Assembly (NCBI GenBank): GCA_916610825.1
Contig: OU744448.1
Location: 32,158,160 to 32,222,159, forward strand
Direction of reading: 5' to 3'
Source of the DNA: Haliclystus octoradiatus
Taxonomy: Eukaryota; Cnidaria; Staurozoa; Stauromedusae; Haliclystidae
Length of the DNA: 64,000 bases
Below the pieces are notes generated by a model. It was given only the letters and a program-made list of their open reading frames with translations. It had not been told where the DNA came from and did not search any database. Shown in pieces: positions 47,501 to 62,500 of this stretch (its first letter is position 1; each line of letters starts with the position of its first letter). Position numbers and translations under genes: made by a program.

Positions 47501-50500
47501 AACAGGCTGGAACAAATGCTAGTGGAAAGACACACTATCTATCTCTTTGTGGATTGGAATTTTATGGGAAAATCACAGACGTTTGTGTTGACTCTCCAAA
47601 AAGTTGTTTACCTGAAGACAGTGATGTTCGCTTACAACGGCATCTTAGTCGAACGGCAATGCTTCGTTATATGGCATTAGACTGTAAGGATGGTACAAAT
47701 TGGAAACTAGCACGGGAACAGACAAAAAAATCAAGTGGGAATCGAACTGAAGAGTTTCGTAAAGATAGCGAAGGTAAAAGCTGTTAACAGTGTTTTAATA
47801 CTGTTATTTACTAATATTTAGGCACATCATATTCCAATGCCATGCTGCATTGCCTCCATAGTGGAATCCTTGAATTTTGAACGCCGGATAGTTACGCCAA
47901 AATTACGCCACACCAAGTCAGAATTCATGAATACGCCAAAAAGCCCAAATTTAGTTGAAAATTATAGAAAATTATCAAATTTCCACGCCAAAGAAATCAA
48001 ATTGGCGTAAAATCAACTCAGTTCTACGCCGGATATATCCGGCGTAACATACATGGATTCCACTATGGCATTGCCTTGTGACACTAACATTTGATTGATT
48101 TAATCTACCATACTTCTTGTGGTGTTGTTCTAAAAGATTTTCTTTAAATTTCACAATAAAAGCACAGCAAGTAGGTGTGTGTTTTATTCAAAAGTGACTA
48201 CGTCACACTTTAAAAGTAGAATAGGGAATTTCAACACTTAAAAAGATCTAACCTCATAACAAACCCTTTTGTAAAATAGAAATACTGAATTAATTTTATT
48301 TTACTCATTAAATTATATATTTAATATCTTGTATTGCCTCAAATTTCATAGATTTCTCAAAGCGATATTCTCCATCCTGTAAAACTTGCCTATTTTGGCA
48401 ACTGCTGTATATTACATACATGTAGTAGAATGCAAGTTAAAATGAATACTCCCACAAAGCAGCTTAATATATGGACTACTTCAATCACTCTTGATGCTTC
48501 TATTCCACGCACTGAAGATTAACTATGCTTTAGGCAAGATTACATACATGATAATTGTAGATTATATGCCAGCTTTTCTACAACTGATCAACTACACTTT
48601 GTGGTGCTAAATAACTCTGTTTTGAGTATGAAACATCATTCTTCTCAATCAAAGGTGTAGGCTCTACACAAACTTCTTTAAAAAACGCTCCCGGTCATTT
48701 TAGACTCTCTAACTTTGTAAAGTAGATGAAAAATGAAGAAATGTTTGAAGAAATTTCAGTCTACAGCTTTCCAGGTTTCCTTCAAATTTACAAAATGTCT
48801 TCGCTTTCATTATTTTCATTATTTTTCATTACATTTGTTTTAGGATGGGTAGAAGTTTCATCAGCATTGAATAGACTAGGCCGTGGTAGAGGTGTAACAA
48901 GAAGAAGAGTACATCATTCATCGGGTGGAAACAGTCGTCCTGCACTATACGATGATATAGACCAGTTAACTAGAAGAGATCTTGGTAATTCAATGACTCG
49001 CAAAGCCATTCGTAAACCAATATCAAGACCACGAGGACCTGTTCCGAGTGATACATTGAAATCTTCTGAAAACTCATTGAAACGATCGAATAGCTCAGAT
49101 GTTGTTGAACAGGTATTAACATTTGGTTCTGAAAATAATGAACGTAACAGCGATGTTCAAGACACACTTACAAGAAAAGTAACAGATATGGCTAATTTCA
49201 GACTACTTTTAGCTGTTGAAGATCTCTTAGATAATGCATCGTCAGAGTTGGTTGCTAGTGCACTAGCAGAAGCAGCTAGCTTGGATCAACTACGCGCTGC
49301 GGCTAGTACTATCCGTTCATCATTCTTTAATCGAACTGGAGGTGTGACACCTTCTAGTCAAACATCACGAGAGAGTAGTTCACCACGAGATGATACTCCT
49401 GACGATTCACAAACTGTCAGCTTATTGCTTGATAACGAGCCACACATAGAAGAAACCAATTCAACTGGTTTCACTATCCAACGTAATGTCGAAGGACTAA
49501 GTTGCATTGGTAGTGGATCAGACGATGGATGTCAAAGTTATGCTCTTGTTGATTCATGCGGTAGCGATTCTGATGGTATCGACGATGTAGTAGATGGTGC
49601 AACACCAGCTATGACTAGCGAACGATACACTGGTTGTATTGATAAAAGCATCGAATTGAGTGTAACCCCACCTAATATCATAGCACCTAACATGACAACA
49701 CCCATTGTTGACAATCAAAAACAAGACATTGAAATATCTACTGTTGTTAGCCGCAAAATTGATATGCAAAAGTTGTCTGCTGATAATGAACTATCTAATC
49801 TTAATGCCAAAAATGAATGTGCATCAGACTTACCTGTTGATGAGGCAGCATTAAAACTGATGTCAGGCCGATGCAGTGGCACAGTTGACGATAAAACAAC
49901 AAGGTATGTAATTGATAAATCTTGTAAGTTAATTATTCTACGGTGTAACCCATCATTAAGTTTTCACAACTAGCTTCAATCAAATTCAGCTAATTCACTC
50001 CAGGTATTATCACAACTGGTTTGTTGTCGCGATTTGTGGCTTCCCAATTAATAATTATAATTGCCTCTGCGAAAACAGCTCAGGAGTTCATGAATAGTTT
50101 AGCTGTTTTTTGCAGATGTGACAGAATAAGTATGTTTGTTGCACAGCATTTTCAATTATGGCATACTGAATGGACCAGATAGGAATGTATTACGAAGAGC
50201 TGAAGTATGCTGCTGTGCCTTGAGAATCAATTAGAAATTGGCACACAGTAGCCTATGAGTTTTTCTCCTAACAAGAGGTGTAAGGAGAGAACCTGAGCAA
50301 GGCGACTATGATGACCCCAAAAACCAATAGCTCAAAAGATCTGTACGCCGTTTGAATAACTAGCAAAGACTTTTTATAAAATTTACTTGATTTCTGATTC
50401 ATAAGTTAATGTTTTTGAAAATTCCTGACCAAACTCGAAATTCTCATATGTGCTCCTCAAGTTTCAATTGTAAAGATCAAAAGCGGTTTCGAGTCTAGTT

Positions 50501-53500
50501 TTGATATGATGATTTGACATCATAGCTCCAAACCAATCGGATTAGTTGAATCAATTCCGCTATAATACGATGCATAATTGCAATGCTGAAATTGATATGC
50601 AGTGTCACACCTGAGATCGTTAATGAGCATTTGTCATCATTGTATTGAGCAAAAAAGCCTCTCATATAAATAGAAGATCTGTCACCTCCCCTCATCATTA
50701 TTTTTCACTCTTTAATCGTGCATTTATTTCATTCCAGTGACATTCCACCGAAACCACCAGCGCGTCTAGGATTAGATACAAATTCATCTGATCCTGACAA
50801 CTCACAATCGCCATCTGAAGGTGTAACGTTATCTCAGGCATTAGAAGAAGAGATGGCATATGAAACAGAAGATGATGACTGCGATGACGATGATGATGAT
50901 GAAGATTTTGACGAAGATGAATATTTTGATGATATTGTCAATGATGACTGTCAAGATTCAGAAGAGGAACACCGCACGGTATGATACTATAGTCTGTAAT
51001 CATTTATTTAAGCTATGCTATGTGCCAATTTTTTTCCAGCCATATCGTATGTGAACCAACATATGACTTTTTGCGTGTCGAACTCTCCTGTCTGTAGACT
51101 TAGCAATGTTTTCTATCTGCAATCCAAACTCACAGAACTAAAGTTCAAGTCGAAGGACTAGCTCAGATGGCCAAGCAACTGATTATGTGGTTCAAACCCA
51201 CAACGGTAAACTCAGCATGGGCTTTATCTGAATTAGTATTATCTGAATGATGAATGGAATTTAATGATGAAGAGCTAGGATGTACCGTTGCACACTCTAT
51301 TGGCTGCTCCTGTTCACAATGATATTTGTTTTTCAAAATTTTAATGGAAGCTCTCAATGTTTATTTTTGTACAGGATGGACAGCCAAAAGTGAGATTTGT
51401 TGAACGTACAGCACGTCATTCATGGGATGATGAATTTGTATTGAAAAGGGAACATGTTGCTATGGTACCCGCGTTTGATCCACGTCCAGGAAGAATCAAT
51501 GTACCACAGAATCAAGATATTGATATACCTCCCAAAGGTAAGACTGGTTCATGATTGCTATAGGATCGGCATTGAGGAGACATAAAACACGCAAGTAGCT
51601 TCTCTTATAAACTTTAACCCATACACAACAATGATTGACAAGCAAGAGAGAGAAACACAAACATGAAAATACAGATAAGAGTTACTAATCACATGACAAT
51701 ACGTATCACCAATCACAACACATTACTAATTATCACACGGCATCATATCGACACAAACAATACAATCACGTGAACAACAAGCAAAATACCTAACTGACTT
51801 TCGCAGGGGATGATACATTGAACACATCGTAAATACAACACTTCACACAGATATATAACTGAGACCAGGAAGACTTGTTACCATAAACAATATCATAACT
51901 AAATCCTAAAACTTGTATGTTCAAAATCAAATGATGATTTGAGTTTAAAATATTTAATTATACTATTATTGTTAATTCCATACACATGTAAACAATATAT
52001 AACAAACATATGAAATCATAAATGTGTTCTTGAAATACGACATTTGATAGAATTTGATGTTGAAGGTGTGAAAGCCGTGAAATTGATAATGTTGAAACAG
52101 TATATTCTCTTTCGTTATGCGAGGCCATTGTCCATTTTCTTCTGAATTTGTTTGTTGAAGTTCCAACACTTCATGAAAATATCAATTTTCTTCTGACCTT
52201 CCAGAATCTAGGATTCCAGGATTTTCACTTTTGTCGGACCCTGTGCGAGGCAGAAAGCAAAATTAAAAATGCAAATTTCGAACCACAACTGGAAAAAAGT
52301 GATTCTAATGACACTAATTGCTTGTAAACCAACTGAGAAAGCAACGGACACTGGACTGCACACACACACACACACACACAAAATGATGAAAAATTAATTG
52401 ATGTGTTGTTTTAAAAAGATGATTAATGATGACAAACTTGACTCGAGAGAAAAAGCCTGAATATGCTGTATTTTGGAATTATTAGGTACAAGCAATTAGT
52501 GTAGGTCAAGTACTGGAAATAATTTATTTACAAACAGATACTATTATTAGTATAAGAAGATAGATATGCTACACAATCTAAAGCTAGCGCTAAGTGTAAG
52601 GCATTAGTTGTATTCTTTCAAAATTTCCTTTATCTTTGAATTACAATATCTTGCAGGATACCAAGCAACTGAAAAAACCAAAGGTGATCGTGTTCTATTG
52701 GCATTACGCCGACAAGCTGACCGAGGGGTAAATTTTTACATTTTGTACCTGGAAATTATCAACACACTACATTTTACTCTACTTATAGCCCAACAAAACA
52801 TTTTACCCTCCACAAACCTGAATTGTTTAGATAAATAATCGAGTAATTTTTATGACGAAACAGCGAAATTTATTTTCATGTTTTTCTGATGATGTTCAAC
52901 TTTTTAATTGATTAAATGGCTAGTCGGGCGCTTGCGGGCATGAGAAATTTCTGACTTTTAGCGGATTTCAGACTATTTTGGGAATTGTAAAACTTCAGTT
53001 GTTGCATTTTCCCATTCAATTCCATTGAGATTTATCAAGATCAGACATGAGAATTTTCAGACTTTTAGCGGATTTTAGACTATTTTGGACCTTGTGAAAC
53101 TTTTTTTTATTGCTTTTTCCCATTCAATTCCATTGGAATATATCAAGATATTGTATATTTCATACTATTTTTGAAATTTCAATTCTCATGTCTGCAAGAT
53201 GTAGTTGATTTCAGACTATTTTTGAAATTTCAATTCTCATGTCTGTACGTGCTTCGTCCATATCAAGAGACTCATCAGAGTCCTTTTTGATGTGATAGCC
53301 TGTCAAGCACCGCTTCTGAAATCCCGTTAACAAATTGTATAGATTGGGGCGACCTCAGTGCATCTCGGTGCAACCAAGATCTCAACTTTATATATACTTT
53401 ATATGTACTTCTTCATCTTTCTAGCCTTCTGCAGACCACATTCTCTGGTTTTCAGACTTTATCATTCCCTGAGTCTCTAATAATAACAGTAATAGCAATA

Positions 53501-56500
53501 ATGATAACATAATTCAACAACCTGTTTACCGGTATCTGAATTTGGTATGAAGAAAACAAAGATAGTAGCTATTTTCTAAATAAAGAGACCTTTTCATTTA
53601 CGATTGGGAATCATGGCATTAACAAATGATCAAAAAATTTAATTGGTGCGTTTAATGATGAAGGATGATGAACTTGACGTGGGAGAAAAGGCGTGAAAAA
53701 CAAACATAAATAAATTCTATGAATTCTAAAAAACAACAGTTTTTGTATCTTCTACCTTATATTTTCTACGTGTGTATTCTCAACTTTTAGAAATGCATTC
53801 AAATATTTGCCATTTTTGATTTCAGAAAACTGTTGAAGTATCGCTAGACAATCCTAAGGCAACGATATTCTCTTATATACTGTCATTAGCATTAATGGAT
53901 GGTCAATCATCTGGAAAAGCCGAACGATTGAAAAGAATTTGGGATCCCACCTACACGTGAGTAAACTGCATCTACATCCTACAGCGGAGCTTTCTCAAAT
54001 TTATTTCTTAAACACACTGTAAATCAGATAAACTGTTAGTTTGATGTTAAGACTTTGATTTTTGAAGAATAGATAGTTACTGAAATCTCCATTCATAGGT
54101 AGTAGTGTATCATGCGTGAAGACATGCTTTTCATTTAGTCCGTCTGCGCATAGCGCCGAATATAGAGTACAAATTGTTCTTAATATGTTGTGATGGGCTA
54201 ATAAAAGATATGAACAATTAACAAGTATTTTAAAATGATAGAAAATTGCTGAGGTAGAAAATGTTGGGACCACTGGGACCGGCGGTCGCAGGCACAATTA
54301 TCGAACAATAGAATTCCTGCAGGCACATTTTTCTAAAATCTAAAAGTATTCTGAAGTTATGAATAATTCATCAAGTTTATTAATGAAACCGAATAAAAGG
54401 TGTATAAGGATGAAACTAATTTCTCTGTGTATAAATAAAGTACTTTTAAATTGCTTGGCAAGGAAAATTTCCGGTAAAATATTTGCAGGCACTTTCAAGC
54501 CAAACTTATGTGGTCGCAGGCACTAAAAAATGTTATTGACCCATGGAAAATTGAGTAATTGCAAGAAACCACACTACGTAAATATTTATTTAATATGAAT
54601 TCAGTACAAAGACTTAGTACGGGATACTCAGCGCCAATATGCAGATGGACTATACAACAGAAAAGTCTGTCTGCAAGCAGGCTAATAGTAATGATGCATG
54701 TTGATATCATATTATCTTTTGTTATATTTAGGCTGGTTTATGCATCATCTACTAATGAATCTGATTCAACTGATTCGCAATCTACATCATCAAAAGTATG
54801 TACAATGAAACCTGTATATAAGGGCCAGCTACGAGATGTAGATAAATTGACCATTATAGCTAAGTGGCCTTTATATACAGGTTTGATTCAATAGAAAAAA
54901 CTGTTTTAGACATTGCAGGAGCGACCACTATAGACAGTTGACCGTTATAACAGATTTGACTGTACAATGAAATGAAAATGTATTATTCAATCAATTTCTA
55001 TGAACGTTTCAACTTCAAATTAAGCCTTTATCAGATATCACTAATAAGGTCTGGCACTTTCCATTATTTGGTAGGTAGACCTCTGTCATTATAAGCTGAT
55101 CTTCACTTCGTCTTTTTCATATTTTGTGTTATTGGTTATAAGCATGGTGTAGCTAGAACAAACTCCAATAATTGATACTGTTATGCCTCTTGAAATAAAT
55201 CTTGTCTCGTCATCGTCTTGGGAGTAGAAATAGGAAAGTCTTGAGTAAGAAAGTTATAGGCACAATTCGTATTAATTCTCTTTTGTCTGATTCAGATCAA
55301 ATGGGAAACGCAATTTGTTGAGAAAAATCTTGGAACATCCACCTTGCTCAAATCTGAAGTTGTCCAGTACTTACAGAAAAATGCTGACAAATCATTTCTG
55401 CGGCAGTGGCGTTTGTATGGAACAAAAAAAAGCTGTAGAAAACAAAGAAATTGTTCACAGTTATTAGCTGCGTACAGGGTGTGTATACCAAGCAAGCTTT
55501 GATTGAATACCATTAACTTACGTTTGCAATACTATAGAAATGTTACTCTAATAAAATAGTTTTCAGTAGCCTATACTAAAGCAACCATTTTAACCTGGAA
55601 ATATTTTCTGTATTATTATTATACAAGCCTTTGGCTTGCTCTTTTGCCCGAAACAAGTCAGCCTTCGGCTTCCTCAATGCTTTCGCTTTCCGCTCCTTTG
55701 CCTGTAGTAAAACTTGTAAAGAGAAAACACATTTATCGAAGTACGGGAAGTAGCCCGTAGCATAGGGAAGTAGAAATTTCTTTAACACAAAAGAGAGAAC
55801 AAAGGCAACACATTTTTAATCGCAATTAATGAGTAGTTTATTGCATTTTAAGCTGTAAAAATTAAAACCTTGCCTAGCTGAAGGCCTATATATTCCTTAG
55901 AATTGATTTAGAAGTTCGAAGAGTGCGCCGGGAAGAAGGACTTCAACGATAATGAAGTCCATTGTGTTTGTTGACCAAGTCGGTTTGGGTATTATTATAG
56001 ATAATGAAACCTGTATTTTCACTATTTTGAGCTGAAAATTTTGCCTTTTCCCTTTGAAATCCATTGCAATCCAAACATCCTTGATTTCGGACTATTTTCC
56101 AACTTTAATTTCCCTTGTCTGGGTTATGAGAAGTAGAGAAATTGTTCGCTATCCAAAGGTGGTCTCTGTAAACAGGTTTTATCCAATAAAAGATACGATT
56201 TTGTACATTGTAATCCCGTGAAAAAAGCTCTGAGCTTATCAGGTTTTGAATAAATGTTGATGATGAAGATGATATTTTGTACATCATTTGAATGGCCACT
56301 CTAGCAGTTTTGGTTTTGATGATTTCCCTAATGGTTTGTAGGTTTTTGCTCATTCATCAATGAACACTATGTCTGATGATCAATCTTCTACTTCAAATGA
56401 TGACAAGCAGCGTAACGTTGTTTCACACCCGACGCAAGTCAGTCATGTCAGTCAAAGATTTCCATTCATTGCTGAAGTTGCTCCTGTAGAAGATGTTTTA

Positions 56501-59500
56501 CAATTCCTTGCATCTCTGCAAAAACTCAGTACAGAATTGGATGATCGATCCCTTATATTAGGTATGTGATATTTCATGTATTCCCTGCTGTGGAGACTAT
56601 AAACAAAACATTTTATTCTTTGAAAACAACCTTGTATATAATTTTAAGGGTTACTCGCTATTCATTTTAAAACACTGGAAAGTTGATGAATGGGGTATAC
56701 AGTCATACTCCTCGTAAGCGACTACTCAAAGGATCATTCGATTATGGTTGCTAACTAGGCGTGGTCACTGAATAAGAACAATATAAATATATAGCAATAG
56801 GCGGAAACAATAGAACATTAATCTCCAGCGACCGACTTATTAATTTGAAAGTAGTTCTTTTTCAGTCGATTTTCAATGAATATTCAAAACCAAGGAAAGG
56901 TTTTCTGATGACATAAAATAATTTTTCAGTACCCAATCCGTTTATCAGAAGATTTTCAGTGGATTTTTAGTAAGTTATAATTCATTCAAAAATTCACAGT
57001 GGGTTTATAGTGGTCAATTTATCTAGATCTTACATGTGGCTGTTTTAGTGCTATATATAAGATTCAAGGTAGCTGCTACAGTCGTCTGTCACGTCATATG
57101 ATTGTACTGTAATGTGTCTCTCTTATGTAACATAGATACCACACATAGATAAGTTTAATCATTCAATTATTTTAGTTCTCGTTTGGCTGTATTTGGTATT
57201 ATGAATTATGTCAAAATAAATATTTCCTTGTACCGACTGTCCTATTCTGATTGAATTATCTTGCATTCACAGTTCAACAAAAATGGGATCCTGAGATCCT
57301 AGATCCTGGAAGGCTAGAGCAATTCTGAAGAAAATTGATAATTTTCTGATATGTAGGTCAAACCTCAAAAAAGTTTACAAAATATACAATATTGTATTAG
57401 ATTCCGGAAGGCTAAACCTTTTGTTGGACACTGCTTCATTTCAATTAAAAAATAATTGCACCTGTCATTTGTCGATGTTACTGACATTTGAATAATAACT
57501 GTCATTTTCAGATGAAATGGTGTTTGACGTTGGCACTGAAGAATTTTTATCAAAAAAGTTAACAAACAAGCTAACACAACAGCTACAGGTATGTCAATAT
57601 CATTACTCAATACTCAGCATGTTATGTCCTTGTCTGGTTGTAAGTTTTAGCATTTAAAGGGGCATACCAATAGCTGCTACAAGATTGAGTTGTAAACGGT
57701 TTACAACACTTGGCCTCAGTTTCAAGCTGGATTGGATCAAGTTCTGCTCTGGCAGAAATCAATATGAAACACAATGCCAGCGCCGAATTAACCCATGGGC
57801 AGAACAGGCGCAGCAGCCATATGCCCCGCTAAATTATAGGGCACATAAAATAGGGAAACAGTTTTTATATTTGTAAAATCCTGGCATGAAAAAATGCTGA
57901 ATTGTTTAATAGTAAGACAAATTGATCTTGTCTACATAAGATCCATGTATATTTGTTATATTTCTGAATGAAAATCGAGGCAAGACAACCGTTTTATTCT
58001 CATCAGTGTCTATTTTAAATAAACCATAATCGCTGCAAACTTGTAGTTTACCTGGTTTCACAATACCCTAACCCTACTTAGATCTCCTTAAAGCTGAGCA
58101 TCCTTACACCCGCAGAAATTCAATCCGGCACTGCACAATGATATTCTCCATTTAAATATGTACTATTCTAATTGTAGTGTTTGATATTATATTTCTATAA
58201 TTCATAGGATCCATTGGTTGTTGCATCTGGCTCCTTACCATTATGGTGTGATCATCTCGTTATCAATTATCCGATGATGTTCCCTTTTGAAGCAAGACAA
58301 CTTTATTTTCAAGCTACTGCGTTTGGTTGTACAAGGTATTCATACCCACGATAGACATAGGACACTAGACTAGGTCCTAAATGAAAGGGGTCGTAAATGT
58401 TTGTATATATTGCGAAGCATTGTAATTCAACTCTGTTAGTTATTTGCCTCACCATTTGACACCATTGTTGATATTGTCTATTGTTATCACGAAGAGGTTA
58501 TCACCTTTCCAGCGTAGGCAATGTTAATGTAGACAAATTCACATTTCATGAATACGACTATGAATACATATTATATATATTTTTTATTTTTCAGGTCTGT
58601 TGTTTGGTTACAAGGAATGCATGATGCTGCTATGCAACGGTCCCGTGGTCATACACCAAGACGAGTTGATGGTCATGAATTTAAAATTGGACGGTTAAAA
58701 CATGAAAGAGCAAAAGTACCACGTGGTGACGAGGTTGGGTGATTAATTACCATTACCTATACTTTACATTATGGTGTGCACATTGTATATATATATAGAG
58801 GAACTCATGCCATATTTGACCGGTCTTGAAATCAATATCTTCAAACCGAGGAACCTCAGAATATTTTCTCGTTTTGTCCTCAGTCTTCTGGCATCAATTC
58901 AAGATTAAGCTTTATGCTCGCATTGTGAATGCATTACAAATCAATATTTTCAGGTTTAAATATAGAGACCTAGAATTATGATTTGATATTTAGGAGTTTT
59001 TTCTGAGAGATAGTAAGTTGTATAACTTAACTGTCTATTTGAAGTTTGTGTGCACCACTTTTTGAAAGTACCTTTCAAGGAAACACAGATTGACATTCAA
59101 GCAAGGTGAATCATCTTCCGATATAACTCTTCTTAATTAACTATTGCGTTGTATTTCAGCTTCTATCATTTGCGCAGAGGTTGATGAATTTCCATGCTAG
59201 CCGGAAGTCTATCCTGGAGGTATGTTTATTATTAAATCATTTATTACAAATTACGTTAACTTATATGCTGTTGTTAGAGGTCCGGTTGCTGAGTCCTTTA
59301 TTATTTTTGGTAAAGGTATATTCAGCTCATGTAGATATGAACAACTGGACCTTTACCAAAAATAATAAAGTGTCTGGCGATCGACATATACAAAGATACA
59401 AAGATGAGGACAGCCTCATGCACAAAGCACAGACACTCTGCCACGGTCAGTCGGTATTGGTTCATAGTCAACATTGATCCTGTCTGACGTCAAACGCAAG

Positions 59501-62500
59501 TTCATTGGGACTAAAATTTAATCACTTTAAAGAATCGTTTATTTTAATTTAATAATGAAATTTTGTTTCACAACTGGAATTTTTACTAATGGGTTTGATG
59601 TTGACTATGAACTAATGCAACCCTCTGCCACTGATCTACCAGTGCACTTTTGATCTCAAAGGGTTTAATATGAATTGACCAACCACCTATATACTGTTTT
59701 TGTTGTTAAATTGTGGAAGAAACTTTATTTAGAAAATACAAAGTGATACAAAGGGCTATGACATAATTTCATGAAATCAAGTGATTTCAAGTTTCATGAA
59801 ATCGAATGATTTCAAACTTTTTTCAAACAGACCAATCGTCGTTTCACACTCTTCATGATTTATTATCTCCTTCCTTCAATAACAGATTGAATTTAAAGAC
59901 GAAGAAGGAACTGGTCTGGGGCCTAGTTTAGAATTTTATTCTTTGGTATCACGTGAATTACAACGGCGTTCGTTGGGAATGTGGATGACTGATGATTTAT
60001 CGCATGTTGATAAAGACAGTGAGGTAAGGTTAACAATTATTAGCAATGCAATACAACTAATATATCACACGCTAACAATGGTCATAGACAGTACAGTATT
60101 TATTTATTTATTTATTTATTTTTATTTGTCATTTTTTCACAATCCGTGTAGGCTTGTAGCTTTTTTTCGCCAGGACGGCTGGTTATGGTAATTTATTACT
60201 GTAGCCTAGTATTTTTGAAGTGTTTGTGCATTTTATGGCTGGATGCACTTCCTGACGCCAAGCGATAGTGCTTCTGCCAAGAACTGAGCTCAAGACCCTG
60301 CGGCAAAATTTAATAGTTTTAATGTAAAAACAACAAAAGAAAAAAGTTGTCGGTGTAACAAACAAAGCCCGCAGATTTTGTTAAAAATGTTGTTTTCACA
60401 CATAAAAATATCAGATTTTATTGTTAGTTAAATAACAACTTTTTCAAATACAAATTTTCTCTGTGGCGGAAAACCCAATATTCTCCTGATAATTGTAATG
60501 AAATCACTACATATGTGTGTATGATTGTATGTTTACTGGATCATTCAACATCTATGCATTTCAAGGATGTCAGCTATATATGTTGTTTATTTAGGCATCA
60601 GATAGTCTTCATGAATTTGTTGTTCATCCTAATGGATTGTTCCCAGCTCCAATGCCTCAAGACGGTGAAATGGTTGAATCGGTTTGTGAATTATTTCATT
60701 TCCTTGGTATTCTATTAGCAAAATGTTTGCAAGATCATCGCCTTATTGATATACCATTATGCATACCATTTCTCAAAGTCTTGTGTGCTGCTACAACTGT
60801 TCCATCGGTATCTCCTTCGCTATTATGTTGCCCTTCTCTTCCATCGTCACCCGTTCCCATTTCTACGGAGCGTGATGAACACGGTGATTCTGGTGTTATG
60901 TGTAGCTGTTGGTTCAAAGAATCCTTCACTGATATTGATTTTCACCTTGTTCATCCTGAAAAAGCTAAATTTGTTTTGGAATTGCGAAGTTTAATCGAGA
61001 AAGCCAACAATATTCGAAACGATACATCATTATCTGAAGATGCAAGACAGAAGTTACTCAGTGAATTGCAACTGTTAACAGAGAATGGACATCAATGCGC
61101 CCTTGAAGATCTAAGGTATAATTGTGATGTATAACATTATCATAGTACAGTCGACTCAAACCTGTTATAACGGTCACATCTATACAGCGGCCACCTGTCT
61201 ATAGTAGTCACTCTTGCGATGTCTGAAATAGTATTTTCTATTGAATCAAACCGGTATATAAAGGCCATCTTTCAATTAATTTGCTACTTTTTCGTCCAAG
61301 GCAATTCTTACTAAAATATTTTGGCACTACGTATGTGCTTACCTAATGATATACCATTCTGATATGCAATACTCTAATGTATTTTGCTTTTTATATTTCA
61401 GTTTGACGTTTGAGTATGTACCATCATCAGACGTCTATGGTTTTAAATCAGTTCCATTGAAATTTAATGGAGCAGACGAGGTATGGCATTTATTAAGAAT
61501 ATCTATTTCTTACCAATACACACTTTTCAAGATTAATTTCAACAGTCTCTCAATCAATTTCAAGCTTTATCAATCAGATTTCAAAATCTCAATCGGATTT
61601 CGAAGTTTCCATAATTCATATATTTGAGAAGAATACTAAAATGCCCAATGATCAAAAAAATATAAAGAAAAAATTCCATTTCAAAAATGTCAATTAATTT
61701 GTTTTGAATCAATATGACGCATCGGTTACAATTCTAATTTTTCTGGGGGATTTTTAATTAATTCTTTCTTGGAAATAGATTGTGAATGAATCGAAGACTT
61801 TCTGTTTATTTTATGAATGTCAATGGCGCCAGCTATGCATGATGTTGAGGCTTTTGCCATCTTAAAAATATTTTTTTACATCATTTGATTGTCACGTTTT
61901 ATGTTTTTTTTGTAGATTTTAAACATTGACAATGTCGAAGAATACGTCCTGTTATTAACTGAGTTTTGTATGCATAAAGGCATCGAAAGACAACTTCAAG
62001 CGTTTTATGGTATGATCAGTATGGTTTGAAAATATATCTACAGAACAGTATTAACAAACCTGTTATAATGCTTATTCTGTCACCTTTGTACAGTAACAAT
62101 TTGCTAATGTTGTGTAGAGTGGATAGCTGATATTTTTAAAATTAAAGGATTACAGTATAATCAATTTTTGTATTACTGTACTCAATCAGTATCTTAAATT
62201 TAAGCTTACTAACATTTTAGAAGTAATGAAACAACCCTGCCTCTAAAATCCGAGTTTCCGGTATATACGTTCGCACCCTGTAGACCAAGCTATAGGAAGG
62301 TACACTTACTCAAAACCTCAACAAACCAAAACATTCTATGCTTTTTGCTTCTTCCTGGCGTTATTAATTTCATTTTTCTCATAGCATTTGTGTAATTTGT
62401 ATTACTAGCTGGCTTTAATCGTGTCTTTCCAATGGAAAAGCTACATGCTTTTACCCCGCTGGAAGTGAGACGTGTTCTAAGTGGAGAACAGACCCCACAA

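Noticed and set aside
48726..49973. 415-codon ORF as a separate gene
   Set aside because: Only 48844-49903 is coding; an acceptor and donor in the right phases make it exon 22 of HECTD1. The upstream Met and the last 23 codons are intronic.
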